A stretch of 35,930 bases of DNA from Planctomycetales bacterium (GCA_027452145.1 DAIDHB010000187.1:1-35930), one strand, 5' to 3'. Shown: positions 1 to 15,000, counted from the stretch's first letter. The notes: generated from the sequence alone by a model not told the origin. Numbers and translations are program-made.

Positions 1-2
1 TC

Positions 3-3000
3 TCCGGGCTCAAGACCATCGACAACCTCGACCTCTACGCCAACGGCGGCACGCTGGCCTTCCCCTCGGCCACGAGCTACGCCGGCACCGGCACGACCAT
101 CCAGGCGTACGGCGGGACCGTGGACCTCTCCAAGATCACCAGGCTCACCGGCGCCACCGGGTACTCCGACCTCAACATCAATGCTTACAACGGCAGCGAG
201 GTCAACCTCTCGGGCGTCACCTCGCAACCGTCAGGACGCATCCAGCTCTACGCCACCGGCACGGGGAGCAAGATCGATCTCTCGAAGCTCACGGCGCTGG
301 TCTCCGACGCCAACTACAACTCGTCCATCGAGGCAGCGAACGGTGCGTCAATCCTCATGCCGCTGGTCACCAGCCTCAACCGCGTCGACCTGACCATCCG
401 CGACACGTCCAAGGTCGACACCAAGCAGATCAGCTCGTTCAAGCAGGCGACGCTCTACGTCAGCGGCGGCGCCGCCCCCGACTTCTCGGGCCTCTCCACG
501 GTCGATTTCACTTCCGGCGGCACCTTGCAGGCCGACGGCGTGGGCAGCGTACTGGCGCTGCCGGCCCTGAAGGCGATGAACGGCGCGACCGGCTACGGCG
601 ACTCCTACGTGAATGCCACCAACGGCGGCATGGTGGACCTGAGCGCGGTCACGAGCGATTCGGGCAATCGCGTGCAATACTATTCGGACGGCTCGGGAAG
701 CAAGATCGACCTCTCGGGCCTCACCGCGCTGGCCGGCACGGCCGCCTATCACGACTCGATCGAGGCGGCCGACGGCGCTTCGGTCGCCATGCCCCACATC
801 ATCAGCCTCGACCGCGTCGACCTGACCATCCGCGACACGGCCACCGTCGATACGAAGCAGCTCGCCTCATACACCCAGGCGACTCTTTATGTCAGCAACG
901 GCGCCAAGCCGGATTTCTCCGGGCTGACGAGCCTGAATTTCAACTCGGGCGGGACCTTGCAGGCCGACGGCGCGGGCAGCGTCCTGGCACTGCCGGCGCT
1001 CAAGACGCTCGACGGCGCGACCGGATACGGCGACTCGTACGTCAACGCCACCAACGGCGGCGTGGTCGACCTCAGCGCGGTGACCAGCGATCCGGGAAAC
1101 CGCGTCCAGTATTATTCCGACGGCAAAGGGAGCAAGATCGACCTCTCGGGGCTTACCGCGCTGGCCAGCACGGTCGCCTACCACGACTCGATCGAGGCGG
1201 CCGACGGCGCGTCGGTCGCGATGCCGGCGATGACGAGTCTCAGCCGCGTCGACCTGACCATCCGCGACACGGCCACCGTCGATACGAAACAGCTCACGAC
1301 GTACAAGCGGGCGACGCTTTATGTCAGCAATGGGGCCAGCCCCGATTTCTCGGGGCTGACCAACCTCGACTTCACGGCCGGGGGAACCTTGCAGGCGGAC
1401 GGGGCCAAGAGCGTGCTGGCGCTGCCGTCGCTCCGGATCCTCGACGGCGCCACCGGCTACGGCGACTCATACGTCAATGCCACCGGCGGCGGCGTGGTGG
1501 ACCTCAGAGCCATCACCAGCGATTCCGGGAACCGGGTGCAGTTTTACGCCGACGGCACGGGGAGCAAGATCGACCTCTCGGGACTCGCCGCGCTGGCCGA
1601 CACGGCCGTCTACAACGATTCGATCGACGCCGAGGACAGCGGCCAGATCGAGATGGGGAGCGGGACGACGCAATTATCCCGCGTCGACGTCAGCGTGTAC
1701 ACGAGCGGCACCATCGCGGGCGGGACGTTGCAGCTCCTGCCGGGCAGCAGCCTTTCGGGCACGAGCACGATCGCGGCAAACGTCGAGTCGGCCGGGACGA
1801 TCAATCCCGGCAACGGCAATCCTGGGACCCTGACGATCGTCGGGTCGTTCGCCCAGTACGGTGACGGAATCCTGAACATCCAGCTTGGCGGCACGACGGC
1901 CGGCACGGGGTTCGACCAGCTCGCCGTGACGGGGGCCGCGACGCTCGGCGGGACGCTGAATGTGGGCCTGATAAACGGGTTCACGCCGCAGGTCGGCGAC
2001 AGGTTCCTGGTGCTGCCCTTCGCCTCGAGCACGGGCGGATTCGGCACGTACAACGGCCTGGGATACGCCGCCGGCAAAACCCTGCGTACCGACTTTGGCG
2101 CGACCGGGTTGACCCTGGACGGCGCCACGTCGGATATCCGGGTCTCTCCGACCTCGGGACTGGTGACGAGCAAGGCGGGTGACATCGCCCAGTTCACGGT
2201 CGTGCTGGCGACACCGCCGTCGGCCAACGTCACCCTGAACCTGAGCTCGAGCAACACGTCCGAGGGCACGGTCTCACCGGCGAGCGTGACATTCACGACG
2301 GCCGACTGGAACGTGCCCCAGACGGTCACGGTCACCGGCGTCGACGATCACCAGGCGGGGAGCGTGCCATACCAGGTCGTGTTCGCCCCGGCGGTGAGCA
2401 CCGACGCGAGCTACAGCGGGCTGACCGCGAGTCCGGTCGCGCTGACCAACCTGCCGAACGAGGTCAAGAACCTCGAGGTGGCGAACCTGGCCGTCAGCCC
2501 GTCGACCGGGGTGAACCAGGGATCAAGCCTGACGATCACCTGGAACGACACCAACACCGGCAACTTGCCCGCGACGACGGCCTGGTACGACCATGTGGTG
2601 ATCACCAACACGACGACCGGCACGACGTTGACGACGGCCGACGTACTGGCCGACCCGAACGCGATTGGGCCGCTCGGGCCGGGCGCGCCGCTGGCGCGGC
2701 AGTTCGCCTTCACGCTGCCGACCGGCACCGACGGCACGGGCAACATCCAGGTAACGGTCACCGCCAACGCCGATTACACGGCGTTCGCGACGTCGGCCGG
2801 CCTGGTCAACGCGAACCTTCGCAACTATGCCAACGGCGGGGACTATCCGATCGCACCGACCGTGCTCTCGGTGGGCGGGGTCGACTTCACGCTGGTTCCG
2901 GACGGCCCGACGCCGAACAGCGTGGGGATCCTCCAGACCGGCAACAGCGGGACGTCGTTCGGCGTCCCGGTCGCCATCGCCGGGGGGACGACGCTCTACA

Positions 3001-6000
3001 CGCTCATCAACTCGGCCTACGGGACCGACGGGGATACGGTGGGGACGGTCGAGGTGAAGGGGACCGGCGGTCTCGTCGCGACCTTCAACCTCGTCGAGGG
3101 GACGAACATCCGGGATCACAACAACGGTGGATACGAGAACTCCATCGCGCCCGGCACGCCCTCGGCGAGTTTCGGAGGCGGCCAGGTCCGCCTCGACATG
3201 CAGACCTTCAACCTGCCTGCGGCCTTCGCCACGGCGACGATCACGGACATCATCCTCACGAGCGAGGGTGGCGTGCCGCAGGGCGAGCCGTTCCTGGCGG
3301 CCGCGACGGTCGCGACCGGATCGGCCCCGGCGCAGCTCGTGCTGCTCGGCGGCGGGGTGGTGCCCGACTCGACGGGCAGCGCCACGGTCACGGTGGCCTC
3401 GGGCGGCACGCTCCCCGGCCAGGCGACGATCGTACTCGACCCCACGAGCGACTCGGGCGTGAAGGGGGACGAACTGACGAACGTCACCACACCGACGTTC
3501 GACGTGACCGTCAACCAGGCCGGCTCGATCGCGCTCGACGTCGACGGCAAGTCGGTGCTGACCCAGACGGTCGGGGCGGCCGGGACGGTCCAACTGACCC
3601 TGACTCAGGCGTTGGTGGACGGCCAGCACACCGTCGAGGCGATCTTCACGCCGAGCGTGGGCGCCGCGGTCCAGGCCAGCGTGACGATCACGATCGACAC
3701 CCGGCATCCCAGCGTGGCCGCCGGCGCGACGAGCGAGCAGGGGCCGCTGTTCGGCCGGACGCTCACGTTCACCCAGGCGATCGATCCCACCACGCTCACG
3801 GTCTCGGACGTCACGGTGACCGGGCCCGGAAACGCGACGTTCCCGGTGGCGTCGATCCTGGGCAGCGGCACGACCTATACCCTCGAATTCGACCCGAACC
3901 ATCCGCTCGTCCTCGGCGGGACCTACACGGTCGACGTGGGTGCGGGAATCACCGACCTGGCGGGCAACGCGCTGGTTGCGCCGACGTCGGACTCGTTCAC
4001 GCTCGTCGCCGACACGACCCCGCCGACCATTGCCAGCGTCTCGCCGCAGGGGAACGTCAGCACCGACGTCTCGTCGATGTCGGTGGCCTTCGACAAGGCG
4101 ATCATGGCGAGCACGTTCACCAGCAGCGACGTGACCATCACAGGTCCCGGCGGGGCGATCCCGGCCGGCTCCATCACCGTGACCGAGGTCGACGCGGCGC
4201 ACTACACGATCAGCTTCCCCGACCAGACCCAGGAGGGAACGTACTCTGTGAGTCTGGGCGGGCCCGGCGTCAAGGACCTGTCGGGCAACGCCATGAAGGC
4301 GGCGTACCTGTCGAGCTTCGTCATCGACCTGAGCGCGCCCACGGTGGTCTCCGTGAACCCGACCGGCACGGTCAACTCCGTCGTCGCCGACGTGGAAGTG
4401 ACCTTCAGCAAGCCGATCGACGCCTCGACTCTCAGCCCGGCAAACGTCAGCCTCACCGGACCCGGCGGTGCGATCACGATCGGCCAGGGCTACCTGATCA
4501 GCGGCGCGACCTACGCGATTCCGTTCGCGACGCAGCGGGCCGACGGGGCCTATCAGCTCACCATCGGGGCGGGCGTCGCCGACGCGGGCGGCCACCCGAT
4601 TCAGGGCGGGGCGTACCAGTCGACGTTCACGATCGCGCTGCCCGACCTGGCCGTGAGCGGCGTGACGCCGTCGACCACGTCGGCCAGCTTCGGCGACACG
4701 ATCTCCGTGAGCTGGACCGTGACCAATAACGGCACGGTCGGGGCGACTGGCCCCTGGACCGACGCGGTCTATCTCTCCTCGACGTCGACACTCGGAGCCG
4801 GCGCGATCTACGTCGGCTCGGTGACCGATGAGGCCTCCGGCACGCTGGCGCCGTCGTCGAGTGAAAACCTCCAGGCAACCGTGACGCTGCCGAACACCGC
4901 GTCGCTGACGGCCGGGAACTACAACCTCATCGTGCTGGCCGATGCGGGCGGCGTGGTGAACGAGTCCGACACGACCACCCAGACCGGCAGTGCGACAATC
5001 GCGCTGGCGCTGGCGGCGCCGGCCGACCTGGCGGCGTCGGCGGTGACGTCGTCGGTGAGTACGGGGCAGCCGGGCCAGTCGGAGACGGTCACCTGGACGG
5101 TCACGGACGTCGGCGGATCGCCGGCGGCCGGGACCTGGACCGACAGCGTGTATCTCTCGCCCGATGGGAAGCTCGGTGATGCCACGCTGCTGGGCGCGGT
5201 CAACCAGACCGCCGGGCTGGCAGCGGGGGCGAGCTACAACGGCACGCTGACGGCGAAGCTGCCGGCCTCGCTCGCCGACGGCAATTACCAGGTGATCGTG
5301 GTGGCCGACTCGGGCAACGCCGTCACGGCTGATCCCAACCGGGCGAACAACCAGGCCGCCGCATCGGGGGTGCTGGGCTTCGGCCACGTCGACCTTGTTC
5401 CGACGATCACGAGCGCGCCGACGTCGGCGACGTCCGGGACGACTCTGACTGTGAGCTGGGTCACGACGAACGACGGGACCGCAACGACGACCGTCGGCTG
5501 GGTCGATCGCGCGTATCTCTCGACGACCGCGCAGGTGACGAGCAGCTCGCTACTTCTGGGCGAGGTGGACCTCAAGGGGCCGCTGGGACCTGGTCAGAAG
5601 GTCGCGTCCAACGCCAGCGCGACGATCCCGCTCGGCGACGGCGGCACATACCAGATCGTCGTCGTGTCGGATGCGGCCAACCAGCTCATCGAGCCGAATA
5701 ACACGGCGAACACGACGGCGCAGGCGATCGACGTCACCACGGCGCCGTACGCCGTGCTGTCGGTGAGCAACGTCACCGCGCCGGCGCAGACGATCGGCGA
5801 CCCGGCCTATCCGACGATCGCGTGGACGGTGACCAATATCGGCACGGGCGCCGGCCAGACGTCGGCGTGGTCGGATGCGGTGATCGCGTCGCCGACGGAC
5901 AACGTCAACGACCCGGGCGCCGTGACCCTGGGCACGTTCGTGCACTCGGGCGGCCTGGGCGTCAACCAGAGCTACACGCAGTCCCAGAACTTCGCCATGC

Positions 6001-9000
6001 CGCCGGGGTTCAGCGGGCGGTATCACCTGTTCGTCAGGGCCGACTCGGGCGGCGCGGTCTTCCAGAACGGCCAGACGAGCGGCGACGTCGGCGAGGACCC
6101 GAACAACTTCGACGTGATGCCGATCCCGTACGCGGACCTCGTCGTCACGACGATCGGCGTCCCCCAGCCGGCCGGCAGCGGGCAGACGATCGACGTGAGC
6201 TGGACGGTCAAGAACCAGGGGATCGGCCTGACCAGCGTGCCGAGCTGGAACGACGACGTGGCGCTGGCGAGCGACCCGGCCGGCAAGACGATCATCAAGG
6301 ACTACGGGCTGTTCAATCACCTCGGGCCGATCGGGCCGGGCGAGAGCTATCAGCGTTCGGCGCAGATCACGCTGCCGGACGGCCTGAGCGGCACCTATTA
6401 CCTCGTTGTCACGGCGGCGTCCACGGATCCCCCGTTCGAGTTCATCTACGGCAACGGCACCGATAACGTCACGGTCTCGTCCGCGTTCACCATCAACCTG
6501 ACTCCGCCGCCCGACCTGACGGTTACGAGTGTCTCAGCTCCCGCGACGGCCGAGGAGGGGACCACGATCCAGGTCGGCTGGACGGTGCAAAACGTGGGCC
6601 CGGGCGCGGCGGGCGGTGCCTGGGCCGACGAGGTGGTGCTCCAGCAGGCCGGCCAGCCCAATGCGCCTTACATCGTGGCGGGGATCTACGACAACTTCGC
6701 GGGCCTGGGGCCTGGCAAGTCGTACAGCCGCACCGAGGCTGTGAACGTGCCGGTCCACATCAGCGGCCTGTATAACGTCGAGGTCATCGCCAATTACGAC
6801 GGATCCCTGTTCGAGAACGGGGCCACCACCAACAACACCGGGATTGCCCCGTCGCCGACGACGATCACCGTGATGCCGCGGCCGGATCTCCAGGTCGCGG
6901 CGATCGACATTCCCTCGACGGTGAACGCGGGCGCGACGTTCTCGGTCACCTACACGATCATCAACCAGGGGAGCGCGCCGACCGCCAGCAACTGGGACGA
7001 CAAGGTCTATCTTTCGCTGACCCCTTATGTCGAGGACGCCTCGATCCTGATCCAGGACCTGCCGAACCAGGCGGCCCTGGCGCCGGGCGACGAGTACCAG
7101 GCGACGACCGTGCCGGTGGTGGTGCCCGACCGCTTCGCCGGCCAGGTGTACGTCATCGTCGTGGCCGACGCCAATCACGTGATCGACCAGTGGCCCAACG
7201 GCGCGCATGACACGGTGTATCAGCCGATCTACGTCAACCCGCTGCCACTGCCCGACCTGGTGGTGAGCGGCGTCGTCGCGCCGGACCAGGTCATCGCCGG
7301 CAGCACCTTCAACGTGACATACACCGTGACGAACCTGGGCGCGGGCCCGACGCTGGTGAATACCTGGACCGAGTCGGTCTGGCTGACGCGGGACAGGACC
7401 CGGCCGATCCCGGCCCAGGGCGACGTCCTGCTGACCCAGTTCACCCACACCGGCAGCCTGGACGTCAAGGCCGGCTACGACCAGACGGTCAGCGTCACCC
7501 TGCCGGCCATCCTGGACCCGGGCACGTACTACATCACGCCCTGGACCGATCTTTACTCGACGGTGCTCCAGGACACGCTGGCGGTCAACGTCAACCCGGA
7601 CGATCCCAACAACCTGTACAGCGATAATTACAAGGCTCGCTCGATTGATGTGCTCGCGCCGCAGCCCGACCTGGCGGTCACGTCGGTGACCGCGCCCAAG
7701 CAGGCGAAGGGGGGCGACACGATCACGGTCTCGTGGACCGTGCAGAACCAGGGGACGGGCGTCGCGCAGCCGATCGGCTGGATCGACACGGTCTACCTGA
7801 CGAACGACCCGACCAACCCGCTGGACCAGAACGCCATCACCATGACGCTCGGTTCGGTGCAGCACAACAGCGTGCTGAACCCGGACGACTCGTACAACGC
7901 CAGCCTGACCGTCGAGCTGTCGCCGTCGGCGGTTGGTCAATACATCGTGGTCTTCACCGACGCGCCCCAGTTGAGCGTCCAGACCCCTTACGACGTGGTG
8001 AAGGAGTCGGACGAGGCCCCGTATACCACCTCGTCGGTGCTGGTCGACAAGAACAACCTGATGGCGGCATCGACCGACGTCACGCCGATTCCGGCCGACC
8101 TGGTCGTCACGAATGTGACGATCCCGACGGTGAACTACTCTGGCGAGAAGATGACGTTCACCTACACGGTGACGAACGAAGGTACGAACCCGGTGTGGTC
8201 CGGAACGGCCTACTGGACCGACTTCATCTGGCTGTCCACCGACACGACGTTCGTCCGCACCCGGGCCTCGTTCCTCGGCCAGACGACGCACTACCAGGAT
8301 CCGAGCCAGCCGCTCCAGCCGGGCGCCAGCTACAACGTCACCTACACGGTGACGCTTCCGCCCGGCACGGGCGGGCACTATTACCTCTACATCGACCTGG
8401 ATGCGCACAACGACTACCCGCCCGCCTACACCTACCTGGCCCGGCTCGAGCAAACCGATTGGTGGCCGGCGAGCAGCGGCGACAACTCTTACTGGCTGGG
8501 CGAGCTCTCGCAGTGGGCCTTCGAGGATCCGAACAACAACCGGCACGCCACGCCGTTCGACATCATCTACAGCGAGCCGGACCTGAAGGTCACCAATATC
8601 ACGGTGCCGGCCAACGTCCAGTCGGGCGAGACGATCCCGATCACGTACACCGTAACCAACCAGGGGACGCGGGCCACCCGCACGAATAGCTGGACCGACG
8701 GCATCTTCCTGGCGCAGGACCCGTCGCTGAACACCTATGACACCGAGCTCGGCACCTCGGGCTACGGCCAGGTTCTGGCGGCTGGGGCCTCGTACACGAA
8801 CACGGTGAATGTCCGCGTGCCCGACGGTATCCAGGGAAACTTTGACATCCTGGTCTACGCGGATTCGGATGCGTCTACCAATTACCTCATCACCAGCGAC
8901 ATCGGCTACTACAACTACGGCATCCAGATCGGCGCGGCCAACGAGCTGGACCCGTACGACCTGGTGTCGTCGGCCGTCCGCAGCCTCGGGCGCGGGCGGG

Positions 9001-12000
9001 TCCCGCAGTACGAGAACGAGGCCGACAAGCTGGCGGCCGCGGCGATGCCCGTCACCCTGGCACCGGCGCCGGACCTCCAGGTGACCAGCATCAGCACCGA
9101 CGCGGCGGCGGGCCACGTCATCCAGGGGCAGACGCTCGACGTCACCTACACGGTCACCAACGCCGGCGCGGCCACGCCGACGACCGAGCCGACGTGGAAT
9201 GACCTCATCTACTTCTCGGCCGACACCAACCTCGACCTCAAGGCCGACCGCTACCTGGGGATGTCCACGCACAAGAACGGCCTGGGCGCCGGCGCCAGCT
9301 ACACGGTCACCGTCGCGGTGCCGGTGCCGACGGACCTGACCGGGCCGTATTACCTGTTCGTGATCACGGATCCGCCGGTCGACAGCGCCATCGGCAAGGT
9401 GTTCGAGGGTGGCGGCGCCGGGGAGGCCAACAACAGCCTGGCCCTCACTCCGCCGCTGGTCGTCGACCCGCCGCCGCCGAGCAACCTTGCGGTCACCAGT
9501 ATCACCCTGCCGAGCCCGGCGACGGCGAAATCCGGCGACCCGCTCACGGTGACCTGGACCGCCCAGGACACCAGTGCGACGAACTCCACGCCGGGGAGCT
9601 GGTCGGACGCGGTTTACCTGGGCACCGGGACGAGCTGGAACATCTCGGACGTCTACCTGGGCACGGTGCCGCACAGCGGTGTGCTCCAGCCCGGGCAGAG
9701 CTACACCAGCTCGCTCACGTTCAACCTGCCGTCGGTCACGCCGGGACAGTATCATATCATCGTCCGTGCGGACATCTTCAACCAGATCACGCTGCCGTCC
9801 GGCACGCCGATCTCGAGCAAGACGACGGCCTCGGCCGACCTGCTGACCGTGGCCGTGGACAGCCTGACGCTCGGCGTCCCGTATGCCACCACGCTCTCGA
9901 CCGGCCAGGAGCGGCTGTTGCAGGTCACCGTGCCGCAGGGCGCGACGCTGCGCGTGACCCTCGGCTCGAACGCCTCGGGCGCGGCGAACGAGATCTACAT
10001 CAAGCAGGGGTCAGCGCCGACGGATTCGTTGTACGACGCCGCCTACCAGGGAGGGCTCGCGCCGACGCAGGACGCGATCATCCCGACCACCGTGCCGGGA
10101 GTCTACTACATCCTGATCCGCGGCCATTCCGAGCCGGCCGACAACTCTCCGGTGACGGTGCTCGCCGAGCTGTTGCCGCTGTCGATCACGAACGTCCAGA
10201 CCGACCAGGGGGGCGACAGCAAGTACGTCACCACCACGATCAGCGGGGCCCAGTTCCAGCCCAACGCCGTCGTCAAGCTCGTAATGCCGGGATTCGCCGA
10301 GTATCAGCCGCTGACGGTCGACTTCGTCAACAGCACCCAGATCATCGCCGAGTTCGACCTCACCGGCGCGCCGCACGGGCTCTACGACGTTCAGGTCACC
10401 AACCCCGACGGCCAGCAGGCGATCGCACCGTACCGCTTCCAGGTCGAGCAGACGGTCGAGCCGGACGTGACGATCGGCGTCGGCGGGCCGCGATTCATCC
10501 TGGCCGGGGATACCGGCACCTATAGCGTGGCGCTCCAGAACCTGGGGAACATCAACGCGCCCTACGTCGAGTTCAACGTCGGCATCCCGCAGCTCAGCAA
10601 CTATCCATTCCCGGCGGATCCCAGTCAGCCGCTGGTCCTGCCTCCGATCAACAACAACCTGTACGGCCTGCCGTATGTCGAGTTCAACACCAATCTCTCG
10701 GGAGCGCCGCCGGATTCCAGCCTCGCGTCGCAGGTGCCGTTCGCGACCCTCCAGTCGTGGGCCGACACGGCCGCGGCGAACGGCCACATCCAGGCACCCG
10801 GGTACCTCTTCAACGAGGCGGCCGGCGGATTCACCGGGTTCAGCTTTCAGGTCACCACCTACCCCGGCCTGGCGGCGATGAACGACCGCAACTGGAACGC
10901 GCTCAAGGCGCAGCTCTATGCGGCGTTCCCGCAATATGCCAAGGCCGGAGTGCTCGACAACGGGCCGCAGGGGCTCGACCAGATCTCGCCGGGCCTGTAC
11001 CAGATCTACCAGGAGTTCGGCGCCGTCCCGGACTTCTTCCATATCCCGTTCATCCCGTTCCAGTTCGACATCAACGCCTCGGCGACGACGCTCAGCCGCG
11101 CCGAGTTCGTCGCCCAGGCGATCGCGCAGGCCGACGAGCTGCGCACGGCCATCCTCGCCGACAAGACGGCGCCGACGTCGCTCCAGAACCTCGCCGCCAG
11201 CCAGTCGGTGTGGGAGGACCTGTACCTCGCGGGCCTGGAGCAGGCCGGTGTGCTCCTGCCCGACGGCACCACGCCGCCGGTGAGCCAGGACCCGCTCATC
11301 ATGAGCGTCATGGCCACCCTGGCCACCGGCGTCCTCGCCGGGCCGGCAGGCAGCGGGATCATCTCGGGCGGCAACATCTCGCAGTTCTTCGGCGAGCTGC
11401 TCAACTGGTACGGCAACAACACCAACCAGACGGCGCCCCCGGCCAGTTTCAACATCCACGACAACCCGATTGCGACGCTGCCGACGCAGAGCCAGTTCAA
11501 CCTCGGGGCGCAGTTGCCGACGAGTTTCGAGGATTTCAACGTCTATGTGCCCTGGGTCGGCTGGGCGAGCCGGGCCAACCTGCCGCCGTCGTTCCAGATC
11601 AACAGCGTCCAGGAGGTCAACGGGGTGCCGGTGATCCCGCTGAACCTGGACCAGTACATCAATAACGGGGGCCAGGACGCCGGGCTCGCGTCGATGACAG
11701 GCCCGTTCACGGCCGAGAACAAGGGGTACGTTCCGGCCGGCCAGCCCCTGCCGTTCACCGTGGACTTCCAGAACGATCCCCAGGCCTCGACGACGCCGGG
11801 CGAGATCCGGATCACCACCCAGCTCGACCCCAGCCTTGACCCGCGCACCTTCCGCCTGGGCGACATCCAGGTCGGCAACATCGACGTCAAGATCCCGAGC
11901 AACATGGGGCTGTTCCAGGGCGATTTCGACTTCAGCCAGACCAAGGGGTTCATCCTGCGCGTCTCGGCCGGGGTCGACCTCCAGACCGGAACCGCGAGCT

Positions 12001-15000
12001 GGCTGCTCCAGGCGATTGATCCCCTGACCGGCCTGGTCATCACCGACCCGAGCAAGGGACTGCTGCCGCCGAACAACGCCGAGGGCGCAGGCGCCGGCTT
12101 CGTGACGTTCACCGTCGAGCCGAAGGCCGACGTGCCCACCGGGACGCAGATCAACGCGACGGCAACCGTGCTCTTCAACAACGCCGCGCCGCAGGACACG
12201 GCCCCGCTGACCTACACCCTCGACTCGACGGCTCCCACGACGACGCTCGACGTCAGCCAGCTCGGCACGAGCGCCAACTACCAGGTCCAGTGGAGCAGCG
12301 CGGATGACTCCGGCGGCTCGGGAGTCGCCTATGTCACGCTGTACGTGTCGCAGGACGGGGGCGCCTACCAGATCTGGCAGGACCAGTTGGCTCAGGCGTC
12401 GGGCACGATGATCTACCAGGGCCAGGCCGGGCACACTTACACGTTCCTGGCGCTGGCCACCGACCTGGCGGGGAACCACGAGCAGCCGCCGGCGGCGGCC
12501 AACGTCCCGCAGGACACGACCACCGTCAACCTCGGCGCCTTGCCGACAGTTCCGAGCACCACCCCTGCCAACTTCGGCATCCCGCCGGCGCCGACGGTCC
12601 AGCCCTCGACCAACCCGCTGTTCACCCAGGCGCAGCAAAACGTCCCGGCCGCGCCGCCAGCGAGCAATCCGTCGGAGTTCACCACGGTACTCCAGCCGTT
12701 TCAGGCCCAGTCGTTCGCCACCGGCTTCGTGCCGAGCGACGGCATCCTCGGGCCGATGGCGATGGCCCAGGCACCCGATGGCAGCGTGCTGGTCAGCGGT
12801 GGGGCGTCGCGTAACGAGCTGTTCCGCATCCCGCAGAATGGCGGACCGGCCGGCGATCCGCTCATCACACTGCCGTACCAGGTCTACGCCCTGGCCTTCG
12901 ACGGTGAGGGCCACCTGTGGGCGGCCACGGGCGGCGGGCCGCTGCTCCAGCTCGACCCGACGACCGGCAACATCGTGAACCAGTTCGGCGACGGCGTGAC
13001 CCTTGCCCTGGCCGTCGACCCGCAGAATGGCGAGCTCTATGTCGCGACCGCCAGCGGCGTCGAAATCTTTAACCCGACCAATGACACCTTTACCCAGTTC
13101 AGCCGCGACCAGAACCTGCGCGTCTCGAGCCTGGCCTTCGACAACTCGGGCAACCTCTGGGCGGTCACCTGGCCCGATGCGCGGCAGGTGGTCGAGTTCG
13201 ACGCCCACGCGCGGGCCCAGGTGATGCTCACCTTCAACTCGGACATCCAGTCGATCGCCTTCGGCCGCACGGGCACGCACCTGGACAACCTGCTTTTCGT
13301 CTCGCACGACGACGCGCCGAATACGCCGCCCGGCACTGTCGCGCCGACTCCGAGCGACCTGACGATGGTCGACGTGACCACGCTCCAGCAGGTGGCCGTC
13401 GCCCAGGGCGGCACCCGCGGCTTCGACGTGCTGCCCCTGGCCGACGGCCGGCTGCTGGTCAGCCAGTCGCACGAGGTCGACGTGCTGGAGCCGGTGCTGC
13501 CGCCCTCGGTGATCGCCGTGAATCCGCCCCCAGGCGCCGTCGCCGCGCTGCCCCTGGCTTTCCTCAGCGTCACGTTCGATCAGGACATGTACGCCGGACC
13601 CGCCACCGACACGTCGTCGGTCACGGACCCCGCCAACTACAGCCTCGTCGGCCAGGCGAGCGGCAGCGCCACGGTCCTGTCTGCTCGCTACGACGCGAGC
13701 TCGCGAACCGTTGTGCTCATCGTCTCGGGCCTGACCGCCGACCAGTACACGCTGACCGTGGCCGACACGATCGTCAGCGCCAATCGCCAGGCGATGCCGG
13801 CGCCTTACGTCACGCAGTTCTCGGCGGTCAGCGACCTCTCGCCGTACGTGAAGGTCGGCTTCACCATCACGCGGTCCGACCGGAACACCGGCACGGTGTC
13901 GTACGACGTCACGATCCAGAATACCAGCCAGTTCAACCTGCTGGTGCCGATGTTCCTGATCCTCGACCCCGGCCAGGGATTCGACGGCGTTCCCCAGGGT
14001 GCGACGCAGACCTCGAACGGGAGCTGGCTCGTCAGCCTCGCCCCCGGCGTGCCCGGCGGCGTGAAACTGGCGCCTGGACAAAGCACCACCGGCCAGACGG
14101 TCACGATCAGCAACCCGGATCAGCAGGCGATCACGTACAGCTTCGCGGTCTCGGGGACGCCGCCGGCCGCCAGCGCGCCGGTGTTCGACAGCAAGCCCGT
14201 CACCACCGTAACGGCCGGGGCGAGCTATACCTACCAGGTGCAGGCGCACGACCCGGACGGCTCGACGCCGGGCTTCGTGCTGGCGGGCGGGCCGGCCGGG
14301 ATGTCGGTCGACCCGACGACTGGCCTGATCACCTGGAAGACCAGCCCGACGAGCCCGGCCTCGGCGCCGGTCACACTGTTCGCCTACGACCCCAGCGGCA
14401 GCTTCACCATCCAGTATTTCGTCATCGACGTCGCCGGCGGCAGCCATCCGCCGGTCATCGCGCCGATCCCGGCCCAGGTCTCGGGGCAGGAGGGGCAGCC
14501 GATCGTACTGAGCGTGAGCGCGACCGACCCCGACGGCCGGCCGCTCGTGTACTGGGCCGCCAACCTGCCGGGCGGCGCGTCGTTCGACCCCTCGACGCAC
14601 ACGCTGCTCTGGCAGCCCGCCTACGGCCAGGCCGGCACCTACAACGACGTGACCTTCTACGTCGGTGACGGCGTGAACACCGTGAGCACCACGGTGTCGC
14701 TGCTGATCGCGCCGGCTCCCCCGCCGCCGCAGCTCGCTGCGCCGCCCAATCAGATCGTCCGTCAGGGCGACCACCTGCGATTCACCCTCCAGGGGACCGA
14801 CGCCGACGGCCACCCGGTCAAGTACTCGAGCACGTCGCTGCCCGAGGGCGCCACGCTCGACCCGAATACCGGCGTCTTCGACTGGCCGGTCGCCTACGAC
14901 TACGCCGGCACGCTGACCGTCCCGTTCACGGCGACCAGCGCTAGCGGGGTCTCGACCACGCAGGTCGTCACCTACACCATCCTCGCCGCGCCCGCGGCAC

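Noticed and set aside
120..122. GTG as the start of the giant gene
   Set aside because: The same frame is open and repeat-like back to base 3, and no ribosome-binding site precedes the GTG. The gene is 5'-partial.
150..1680. CRISPR-like regular repeats
   Set aside because: The period is 432 bases and in frame throughout, with no short repeat and unique spacer pattern. It is a protein repeat.
2523..5387. A 954-codon open frame on the minus strand
   Set aside because: Antisense to CARDB and Ig domains, of low-complexity Arg/Val/Gly composition, with no start context.
6534..9755. A 1,073-codon open frame on the minus strand
   Set aside because: This is the same antisense effect opposite the CARDB array; the sense strand has clear repeated domains.
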